A stretch of 10,000 nt of DNA from Anaerolinea sp. (GTDB lineage Bacteria > Chloroflexota > Anaerolineae > Anaerolineales > Anaerolineaceae), in the NCBI GenBank assembly GCA_020216845.1, contig JAIWNK010000017.1:1-10000 (forward strand). The letters run 5' to 3'. The notes under the pieces are model-generated. The model did no database searches. It had not been told where the DNA came from and saw only the letters and a list, made by a program, of their open reading frames with translations. Below, piece by piece: positions 1 through 5,163 of this stretch. Each line of letters opens with the position of its first letter. Positions within the stretch are counted from its first letter, which is position 1. Position numbers and translations under genes: made by a program.

Positions 1-903
1 CGCGGCAGTGACAAAAACACCACCGGCATGATCTACGAAGGTGAATCAGCCTACAATTACATTATGGTACAGGAGATTGAGCAATATCGCCTGCTACGCC
101 TCAATGAAGGTCAGGGTGTTCATTCCGTTTATCATCCAACCGTCGTTGACTATAAGGGCCCCTGGGAACAAGTCTCTGTTGCGCCTTTCTTCAACCCGGC
201 ACCCTACGACATTAACAAAGTTGAACGCATCGCCATCGTTGGCATGGCTGCGGGAACCGCTGCACGTCAGGCCACCCTCATTTATGGGCCAGATGTACAA
301 ATTGATGGCTTTGAAATCGATCCCAAAATTGTCGCCGTTGGCGAACAATTCTTCGATATGAAGCAACCCAACCTGCATGTTTTTGTTGAAGACGGACGCG
401 TCGGCCTGCGCAACAGCCCCTATCGCTATCAAATCATCAGTGTAGATGCCTACCGCCCGCCCTATATTCCCTGGCACCTAACCACACAAGAATTCTTCCA
501 AATCATCTACGACCACCTCAGCGATGATGGTGTGATGGTCATCAATGTTGGCCGCACCCCGAATGACCGCCGCATGATTGATGCCTTGGCCTTCACCATT
601 CAAACCGTTTTTCCATCGGTCTATGTCACCGACATTCCAAACTCCTTCAACACCATGATTTTTGCAACTCGTCAGCCCACTCGGCCAGAAAACCTGGCCC
701 AAAATCAAGCCGCGCTATTGGCGCTCAATCCGCCCTGCCATCCATTACTCACCGACACCCTGGCTGTAACCCTTGCCAATCTGCAGCCCACCCCAACCCA
801 AGGCACACTTTTCACCGATGACAAAGCCTCTGTTGAATGGCTCACCAATAGCATGGTCATTGATTTCTTTCTCAGCGGCAGTTTAGAGGAGACCTTACAA
901 TGA
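1..903 (+). CDS. Spermidine synthase-like (fused-type) SAM-dependent enzyme, C-terminal part; 5' end outside window
   Basis: The frame is open from base 1, so the Met codon at 28 is probably internal. Numbering from it, ESAYNYIMVQE (residues 6-16) resembles the ESPYQYI entry motif of spermidine synthases. IAIVGMAAGTAARQA (68-82) is the glycine-rich nucleotide-binding loop. FEIDP (95-99) supplies the acidic residue expected to bind the SAM ribose, EDGR (121-124) follows, and VDAYRPPYIPWHLTTQEFF (139-157) is the catalytic-loop region. FTDDKASVEWL (262-272) is a typical C-terminal motif. True aminopropyltransferases have DxxDP in the catalytic loop; here the first Asp (D140) is kept but the second, which binds the amine, aligns with R143. 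The enzyme may therefore act on something other than putrescine. Family knowledge: many bacterial homologues carry an N-terminal membrane/MFS-like part, which would lie upstream. It overlaps the next gene by ATGA, implying translational coupling. Family assignment is good; substrate is unknown. Confidence 0.82.
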   Translation, partial: RGSDKNTTGMIYEGESAYNYIMVQEIEQYRLLRLNEGQGVHSVYHPTVVDYKGPWEQVSVAPFFNPAPYDINKVERIAIVGMAAGTAARQATLIYGPDVQIDGFEIDPKIVAVGEQFFDMKQPNLHVFVEDGRVGLRNSPYRYQIISVDAYRPPYIPWHLTTQEFFQIIYDHLSDDGVMVINVGRTPNDRRMIDALAFTIQTVFPSVYVTDIPNSFNTMIFATRQPTRPENLAQNQAALLALNPPCHPLLTDTLAVTLANLQPTPTQGTLFTDDKASVEWLTNSMVIDFFLSGSLEETLQ

Positions 904-1562
904 AAAAAGCCCTTTCGTTCCTGATTGCTGCAATCCTGCCTTTCTTTTTATTGATGAGCGCAATCCGCATCCTCTTCAATCCATTTTATTTGCAAATTGA
1001 ATACCGTGCCCCCAACTTTCCCCCGGACCCTTATGGTTTTACCACTGCGGAACGATTGCAATGGGGAACCATTTCCATCCAATATATCACCCATGGCGAA
1101 CCACTTTCTTTCCTGGCCGATCAGCGCCTGCCAACCGGCCAACCGCTCTACAACGAACGCGAGCTGAGCCACATGCTAGATGTACAGATTGTCTTCCTAG
1201 GCATGGTCACAGCATGGTGGATTGTCTTAGCCGTTCTGGTTGCTCTGGGCCTGCTTGCCTGGCGCACACATGCCCTGGAATCCTATATTCAAGGTCTCGT
1301 CTCCGGCGGCTGGGCAACCCTGGGGCTAATTGCTGCCATCCTCCTTGCGGTTGTCATCAGTTTTCGCGAACTCTTCACCCTTTTCCATCAACTTTTCTTC
1401 ACAGGCAATAGCTGGCTGTTTGAATATTCAGACAGCCTCATTCGCCTCTTTCCCTTGCGACTCTGGCAAGATGCTTTCATCCTGGTTGGCGTCATCAGCG
1501 CCATAGGCGGCTTGATCTGCATCCTGGGTGGGCGAGCATTACTGCATCGTTGGGCTCGCTAA
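900..1562 (+). CDS. TIGR01906/DUF1461 family integral membrane protein
   Basis: A 220-residue membrane protein of unknown function. Four hydrophobic segments are visible at about 4-27, 97-120, 134-157 and 190-212. A polar loop of about 70 residues between the first two is probably outside the membrane. It contains LYNERELSHMLDV (83-95), and FHQLFFTGNSWLFEYSDSL (162-180) lies before the last helix; both match conserved blocks I know from the DUF1461 family, which is typically 200-230 residues. The start is the ATG in the ATGA overlap with the upstream gene, with AGAGGAG about 8 bases before it. The stop codon TAA sits inside an A-run that forms the left edge of the gpmA terminator hairpin. The family role is not established, so the coupling to the spermidine-synthase-like gene is the only functional hint. 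Confidence 0.85.
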   Translation: MKKALSFLIAAILPFFLLMSAIRILFNPFYLQIEYRAPNFPPDPYGFTTAERLQWGTISIQYITHGEPLSFLADQRLPTGQPLYNERELSHMLDVQIVFLGMVTAWWIVLAVLVALGLLAWRTHALESYIQGLVSGGWATLGLIAAILLAVVISFRELFTLFHQLFFTGNSWLFEYSDSLIRLFPLRLWQDAFILVGVISAIGGLICILGGRALLHRWAR

Positions 1563-1598
1563 AAAATTCTGGCAGCTGCGGCGTGCAGCTGCCAGAAT
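1561..1598 (-). terminator. Intrinsic terminator of gpmA
   Basis: A perfect 14-bp inverted repeat (1566-1579 with 1585-1598, arm ATTCTGGCAGCTGC) encloses a 5-base loop. Read on the minus strand it is followed by TTTTTT from the A-run 1561-1566, and it lies about 30 bases after the gpmA stop. There is no T-tract on the plus side, so it looks directional for gpmA, though the stem could also slow transcription from the opposing operon. Confidence 0.85.
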
Positions 1599-1628
1599 AC
1601 AACCTGACACACAACGCAAAGGCTCGCC

Positions 1629-2375
1629 TTACTTCTTCTTGGCCTGATTTGCAACCGCTTCTTGCGCTTTGCGCACAGCTTCCTCATCCCCCAAATAATA
1701 ATGCCGGATCGGTTTCATCTCGTCATCCAATTCGTATACCAATGGCACACCTGTGGGGATATTCAGTTCAACAATCTCTTCATCCGGAATATTATCCAAG
1801 TACTTGACCAGCGAACGCAAGCTGTTGCCATGCGCCGTAATCAACACCCTTTTGCCAGATCGAATTGCTGGCACAATCGTCTCCAACCAATAGGGCACAA
1901 ACCGCGCCACTGTGTCTTTCAAACACTCTGTCAGCGGCAATTCCTCTTCCGTCAAATCTGCATAACGACGATCCTTGCCCGGATATCGTTCATCATCCTT
2001 GGTCAATGCCGGCGGACGGACATCATAACTACGCCGCCACAACTTAACTTGCGCTTCACCATACTTTTCCGCTGTTTCAGCCTTATTCAGCCCCTGTAAT
2101 GCGCCGTAATGCCGCTCATTCAGTCGCCAATTGCGATACACCGGAATCCACATCAAATCCATTTCATCCAGCACAATCCATAACGTACGAATTGCCCGCT
2201 TTAGAACAGACGTGTAAGCCACATCAAAGGTATACCCCCCCTCGCGCAACAACTGCCCCGCCTGATGCGCCTCACGGATTCCTTTTTCAGTAATATCCAC
2301 ATCGGTCCAGCCCGTAAAACGATTCTCCTGATTCCAGGCGCTTTCACCATGCCGCAACAAAACAACCTTATACAT
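1629..2375 (-). CDS. gpmA: 2,3-bisphosphoglycerate-dependent phosphoglycerate mutase
   Basis: Cytoplasmic glycolytic/gluconeogenic enzyme interconverting 3- and 2-phosphoglycerate through a phosphohistidine. It has 248 residues, the usual length for bacterial d[21 protein letters not shown] (6-23) carries the phosphorylated His9. R60 in [10 protein letters not shown]87 in [11 protein letters not shown] (85-95) and His182 in [16 protein letters not shown] (179-194) complete the active site; each sits exactly two positions before its E. coli GpmA counterpart (H11, R62, E89, H184). [10 protein letters not shown] (113-122) is the substrate-loop motif separating dPGM from other histidine phosphatases. 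GGAGGAG lies 5 bases before the ATG. The gene is monocistronic: its own promoter is upstream, an intrinsic terminator is downstream, and a hairpin separates it from the ABC ATPase gene. The C-terminus ends in a short lysine run. Confidence 0.97.
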   Translation of the reverse strand: MYKVVLLRHGESAWNQENRFTGWTDVDITEKGIREAHQAGQLLREGGYTFDVAYTSVLKRAIRTLWIVLDEMDLMWIPVYRNWRLNERHYGALQGLNKAETAEKYGEAQVKLWRRSYDVRPPALTKDDERYPGKDRRYADLTEEELPLTECLKDTVARFVPYWLETIVPAIRSGKRVLITAHGNSLRSLVKYLDNIPDEEIVELNIPTGVPLVYELDDEMKPIRHYYLGDEEAVRKAQEAVANQAKKK

Positions 2376-2406
2376 CGGAACTCCTCCAAAAAGAATAGAT
2401 TGCCTT

Positions 2407-2435
2407 ATTCTATCGCATTGTCACAAACCCTTCAA
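2407..2435 (-). promoter_or_regulatory. Predicted sigma70-type promoter of gpmA
   Basis: On the minus strand, TTGAAG (2435-2430, 4 of 6 consensus) and TAGAAT (2412-2407, 5 of 6) are separated by exactly 17 bases. The predicted transcription start near 2400 would give a leader of about 25 bases carrying the GGAGGAG ribosome site. Confidence 0.5.
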
Positions 2436-2452
2436 CCATTCCATCCTATCAA

Positions 2453-2486
2453 TCATACAGCGCAAGACCGGGCTTGCGCTGTATGA
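2453..2486 (-). terminator. Hairpin after the ABC ATPase gene, probable terminator
   Basis: A perfect 14-bp inverted repeat (2453-2466 with 2473-2486, arm TCATACAGCGCAAG) with a 6-base loop begins about 27 bases after the ATPase stop codon. The strand assignment follows position. The minus-strand sequence after it is only weakly T-rich (TTGATAGG), so it is not a canonical intrinsic terminator. It could instead act as an mRNA 3'-end stabiliser or an incomplete terminator. Confidence 0.55.
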
Positions 2487-2513
2487 ACAGACCTTTTGAC
2501 CAGCAACCCCAAA

Positions 2514-3626
2514 CTAGCGAATCGCAGGCGGATTCTCGGGGTTGCTCGCAGAGTCGAAGATGTGGAACTTATCCATGTTGAAGGTCAGCGCCACCTTATC
2601 CCCAATAGCAAAGCGCGTGCGCGGGTCAACGCGAGCCACAAAGTTGTGATCTCCCGCAACCAGGTACAAGAAGATTTCGTTCCCCATCAACTCGGTCACT
2701 TCAACGCGCGCTTCAATCTGTGCGGCGTGAATGCCCGGGGGTAGGAACTGCGGGTTGTAAATATCCTCAGGGCGAATGCCAAACACAACCTGCTTGTCAA
2801 CAAATGGCATATATGGGCCAACTCGATCTTCCGGAATTTGCACACTGAACGCACCAGCATCCACAAACAGCTTGTTCCCGTCCTTGCGCAAACGAGCCGA
2901 GAAGAAGTTCATTGAAGGCGAACCAATGAACCCAGCCACAAACTGATTGGCAGGAGAATCATACAGGTGTTGCGGTGTATCCAACTGTTGCAAAACACCC
3001 TTGTTCATCACCGCAATGCGCGACGCCATCGTCATCGCTTCCACCTGATCGTGCGTGACATAAATAAACGTCGTCTGCAAACGCTGATGCAGCTTGCTGA
3101 TTTCCGCACGGGTTTGCACGCGCAATTTGGCATCCAGGTTTGACAACGGCTCATCAAACAAGAAGACCTTGGGCTCGCGCACAATTGCACGCCCAACCGC
3201 CACGCGCTGCCGCTGACCACCGGAGAGCTCGCGCGGTTTGCGCTTAAGCAGCTTCTCAATGCCCAAAATTTGCGCCGCTTCTTCCACACGGCGCTTAATT
3301 TCCTCGCGTGGCACCTTGCGCAGTTTGAGGCCAAACGCCATGTTATCAAACACGGTCATGTGTGGATACAAAGCGTAAGACTGGAACACCATCGCAATAT
3401 CGCGATCCTTCGGCGGCACATCGTTTACCACCGTGTCCCCAATCAACACCCGCCCATCTGAAATTTCTTCCAGGCCCGCCAGGCAGCGCAATGCTGTCGT
3501 CTTACCACACCCCGACGGCCCAACCAGCACCAGGAATTCCTTATCTTCGATGTGAATGTTGAGATCATTCACTGCAATGAAATCCCCAAAACGCTTGAAT
3601 ACATGATCATACGTTACACTTGCCAT
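2514..3626 (-). CDS. ugpC: ABC transporter ATP-binding protein, UgpC/MalK/MsmX (CUT1 sugar) family
   Basis: A 370-residue cytoplasmic ATPase that powers uptake through a membrane permease pair. Walker A GPSGCGKTT (36-44), Q-loop Q82, signature LSGGQ (134-138), Walker B VFLFDEP (154-160, E159), D-loop SNLD (162-165) and switch H192 are intact. A C-terminal regulatory TOBE/OB region follows from about 235, with GIRPEDI (283-289) typical of carbohydrate and glycerol-phosphate importers. I chose the ATG at 3626: GGAAGGAGG sits 8 bases before it. The in-frame ATG at 3665 would place that ribosome site inside the coding sequence and add 13 atypical residues. No permease or binding protein is adjacent, which fits a shared MsiK/MsmX-type ATPase serving several importers. 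The symbol denotes the family; the substrate cannot be read from the sequence. Confidence 0.93.
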   Translation of the reverse strand: MASVTYDHVFKRFGDFIAVNDLNIHIEDKEFLVLVGPSGCGKTTALRCLAGLEEISDGRVLIGDTVVNDVPPKDRDIAMVFQSYALYPHMTVFDNMAFGLKLRKVPREEIKRRVEEAAQILGIEKLLKRKPRELSGGQRQRVAVGRAIVREPKVFLFDEPLSNLDAKLRVQTRAEISKLHQRLQTTFIYVTHDQVEAMTMASRIAVMNKGVLQQLDTPQHLYDSPANQFVAGFIGSPSMNFFSARLRKDGNKLFVDAGAFSVQIPEDRVGPYMPFVDKQVVFGIRPEDIYNPQFLPPGIHAAQIEARVEVTELMGNEIFLYLVAGDHNFVARVDPRTRFAIGDKVALTFNMDKFHIFDSASNPENPPAIR

Positions 3627-3634
3627 TGAATCAG

Positions 3635-3643
3635 CCTCCTTCC
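3635..3643 (-). promoter_or_regulatory. Ribosome binding site deciding the ABC ATPase start
   Basis: GGAAGGAGG on the minus strand, 8 bases before the ATG at 3626. It fixes this start over the in-frame ATG at 3665, which lies upstream of it. Confidence 0.8.
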
Positions 3644-3663
3644 AAAAAGAATATCGTGGTTTC

Positions 3664-3669
3664 ATTATC
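3664..3669 (-). promoter_or_regulatory. Possible -10 box for the ABC ATPase gene
   Basis: GATAAT on the minus strand (5 of 6 to TATAAT), about 38 bases before the ATG. No convincing -35 is found 16-18 bases upstream; that stretch is A/T-rich only. It lies in the 137-base divergent intergenic region 3627-3763, which also holds a 12-bp palindrome AAAATTAATTTT at 3699-3710. Confidence 0.25.
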
Positions 3670-3723
3670 CACCCAATAGATTAATTTAAAATGATAAAAA
3701 AATTAATTTTAGATTAGAAAAAA

Positions 3724-3739
3724 ATGAGAAAATTCTCAT
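3724..3739 (+). promoter_or_regulatory. Palindrome in the divergent region, candidate operator
   Basis: ATGAGAA-AA-TTCTCAT is a perfect 7-bp inverted repeat with a 2-base centre. It lies just upstream of the glycosyltransferase -10 box (3750-3755), in the zone where the -35 contact would be. The placement suits a dimeric regulator, but chance is possible in such A/T-rich DNA. Confidence 0.3.
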
Positions 3740-3749
3740 CTTTAGCAGT

Positions 3750-3755
3750 TATAAT
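3750..3755 (+). promoter_or_regulatory. Consensus -10 box of the glycosyltransferase gene (probably leaderless mRNA)
   Basis: TATAAT, a perfect -10 hexamer, ends 8 bases before the ATG at 3764, so transcription should begin at or within a few bases of the start codon. The -35 is weak: ATGAGA at 3724-3729 has 4 of 6 matches but a 20-base spacer. No ribosome binding site precedes the ATG, consistent with a leaderless transcript. Confidence 0.5.
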
Positions 3756-3763
3756 TCTTTTCT

Positions 3764-4453
3764 ATGACTCACCCACCCACTCCCCCCAAGATTTTAGCGC
3801 TCATCCCCGCTTACAACGAAGCCACCCGAATCCAATCCGTATTGCTAGGCGTCCACCCTCACTTGCCAATGTTGGTCATAGACGATGGCTCACAAGACGA
3901 AACTGCCGCAATCGCCGAAAGTGCCGGAGCAATCGTCATCCATCAACACCCCAATCAGGGCAAAGGCGCTGCCTTACGCGCCGGTTTTCACTACGCCATA
4001 AACGCCGGCTATTCTGCCGTTCTCACCCTGGATGCGGATGGACAGCACGACCCAACCGAAATCCCAGCCTTTCTCGCCGCATGGCAATCTTCCCCCACCG
4101 ATTTACTGATTGGCGCACGCGACTTCCGCCAAATGCCCTTCTCGCGGCGCCTCGCCAATACCCTCGGCCAATGGATCTTCTCATGGGCTTTGGGCTGCCC
4201 CATTCGCGACAATCAATCGGGCTATCGCCTGATTAGCCAACGCCTCATGCTAACCCTACTAGACAGTCACGAAAGCGGCTTCGAATTCGAAGTCGAAATG
4301 ATTGCACGCTGTGTGCAAAACAACTGGCCACTTGCCTGGGTTCCAATCCGCACCATTTACGGCGATCAGGGCAGCCACATTCAACCCCTTCGCCACGTAC
4401 TCAACTTTCTGCGTGTGGCGCTCAAAACCTACCGGCAGCGCACCCATCGCTAA
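3764..4453 (+). CDS. Glycosyltransferase family 2 protein (GT-A fold, DPM1-like)
   Basis: A 229-residue soluble enzyme predicted to transfer a sugar from a nucleotide-sugar donor. LALIPAYNEA (11-20) opens the GT-A fold. VIDDGSQDET (38-47) carries the nucleotide-binding Asp pair, and HPNQGKGAALRAGF (62-75) follows. TLDADGQHDP (88-97) contains the metal-binding DxD (D90-A-D92). DNQSGYRLIS (149-158) and the acidic FEFEVEM (173-179) match the acceptor/catalytic side of dolichol-phosphate-mannose-synthase-like GT2 enzymes. No membrane helix follows the catalytic domain, so it is a short cytoplasmic or peripheral form. The start is placed 10 residues before the first fold motif and has no ribosome site. 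A 52-base gap leads to the isomerase gene on the same strand. Donor and acceptor sugars cannot be inferred. Confidence 0.9.
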   Translation: MTHPPTPPKILALIPAYNEATRIQSVLLGVHPHLPMLVIDDGSQDETAAIAESAGAIVIHQHPNQGKGAALRAGFHYAINAGYSAVLTLDADGQHDPTEIPAFLAAWQSSPTDLLIGARDFRQMPFSRRLANTLGQWIFSWALGCPIRDNQSGYRLISQRLMLTLLDSHESGFEFEVEMIARCVQNNWPLAWVPIRTIYGDQGSHIQPLRHVLNFLRVALKTYRQRTHR

Positions 4454-4464
4454 ACGCCATTCCA

Positions 4465-4473
4465 TGTTACAAT
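4465..4473 (+). promoter_or_regulatory. Predicted extended -10 promoter of the peptidyl-prolyl isomerase gene
   Basis: TG-T-TACAAT fits the extended -10 pattern (TGnTATAAT, hexamer 5 of 6). No good -35 exists upstream, as is usual for extended -10 promoters. The predicted start near 4480 leaves a leader of about 25 bases including AAAGGAG. Confidence 0.4.
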
Positions 4474-4505
4474 CCCTTTAACCCAATTCTTCAAAGGAGT
4501 TTCCT

Positions 4506-5018
4506 ATGCCTGCTCAGCAATGGTCCAAACCACCTGAAATGCAAATTGACCCCAAGAAAACCTACACGGCCACGCTCCACACCGACCATGGGGATATTGT
4601 CATCCGCCTGTTTGCCGATCGCGCCCCAAAAACGGTCAATAATTTTGTTTTCCTCTCCCGCCAGGGATTCTACGACGGCACAATCTTCCACCGGGTAATT
4701 GCCGATTTCATGGCACAAGGCGGAGACCCAACCGGCACCGGCAGCGGTGGCCCCGGTTATCGCTTTGCCGATGAATTTCACCCCACCCTCAAACATAACA
4801 AACCCGGCATCCTCTCCATGGCCAATGCCGGCCCCGGCACAAACGGCTCACAATTTTTCATCACCCATCGTGCCACTCCCTGGCTTGATAACAAACACAG
4901 CGTGTTTGGCGAAGTCATTGAAGGCATGGATGTTGTTCTTGCCATTCCCGAACGCGACCCCATGCGCCCCACCCATCCCGGTGCTCGCTTGAACAGTATC
5001 ACCATCGTTGAAGCTTAA
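4506..5018 (+). CDS. Cyclophilin-type peptidyl-prolyl cis-trans isomerase
   Basis: Catalyses cis-trans isomerisation of peptide bonds before proline, assisting protein folding. It has 170 residues, the normal single-domain cyclophilin length. [12 protein letters not shown] (39-50), [11 protein letters not shown] (55-65) and [18 protein letters not shown] (68-85) are followed by [16 protein letters not shown] (105-120), [12 protein letters not shown] (126-137) and GMDVV (140-144). Catalytic and proline-pocket residues equivalent to human CypA R55, F60, M61, Q63, F113, W121 and H126 are R63, F68, M69, Q71, F118, W126 and H131, all present. There is no signal peptide or membrane segment, so it is cytoplasmic. 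AAAGGAG precedes the ATG by 7 bases, and a strong intrinsic terminator follows. Its partner proteins are not indicated by the neighbours. Confidence 0.96.
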   Translation: MPAQQWSKPPEMQIDPKKTYTATLHTDHGDIVIRLFADRAPKTVNNFVFLSRQGFYDGTIFHRVIADFMAQGGDPTGTGSGGPGYRFADEFHPTLKHNKPGILSMANAGPGTNGSQFFITHRATPWLDNKHSVFGEVIEGMDVVLAIPERDPMRPTHPGARLNSITIVEA

Positions 5019-5041
5019 ATTCTTTGAAAACCAACTTACTC

Positions 5042-5070
5042 AAACGGCTACCTTGTTGTAGCCGTTTTTT
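5042..5070 (+). terminator. Intrinsic terminator after the peptidyl-prolyl isomerase gene
   Basis: A perfect 10-bp stem (5042-5051 AAACGGCTAC with 5058-5067), a 6-base loop CTTGTT and a six-T tract (5065-5070) begin 24 bases after the stop codon. This is a canonical rho-independent terminator and isolates the surface-protein gene from upstream transcription. Confidence 0.93.
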
Positions 5071-5094
5071 CATTAAAAAAACCTATACAAAAAA

Positions 5095-5114
5095 CTGTTT
5101 GTATTGACAAACAG
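5095..5114 (+). promoter_or_regulatory. Perfect 8-4-8 palindrome over the -35 box, candidate operator
   Basis: CTGTTTGT and ACAAACAG form perfect inverted arms around ATTG. The centre and right arm contain the entire TTGACA -35 hexamer at 5104-5109. A dimeric protein bound here would directly compete with RNA polymerase. It is not followed by a T-tract, so it does not read as a terminator. The cognate regulator is not visible in the window. Confidence 0.55.
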
Positions 5115-5132
5115 CAACACTTAAGATATAAA
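5104..5132 (+). promoter_or_regulatory. Near-consensus sigma70-type promoter of the surface-protein gene
   Basis: TTGACA (5104-5109, perfect) and TATAAA (5127-5132, 5 of 6) are separated by exactly 17 bases. The predicted start near 5139 gives a leader of about 25 bases that is A/T-rich and has no clear Shine-Dalgarno sequence. Confidence 0.82.
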
Positions 5133-5163
5133 CTATCCAAATTTTGTAATAAAAGTAAATTTC

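Noticed and set aside
28..30. ATG as the start of the spermidine-synthase-like gene
   Set aside because: The frame is open to base 1, no ribosome site precedes it, and the conserved entry motif begins only 5 residues later, so the gene most likely extends upstream.
1662..2099. 145-residue plus-strand frame opposite gpmA
   Set aside because: It is antisense to a fully conserved enzyme and its translation resembles no protein family.
3627..3665. Longer ABC ATPase beginning at the ATG at 3665
   Set aside because: The extra 13 residues are encoded by the leader that holds the GGAAGGAGG ribosome site and do not resemble the family N-terminus.
3724..4236. 170-residue plus-strand frame overlapping the glycosyltransferase
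   Set aside because: Its Arg/Pro/Ser-rich translation has no motifs, and the overlapping frame carries all GT2 signatures.
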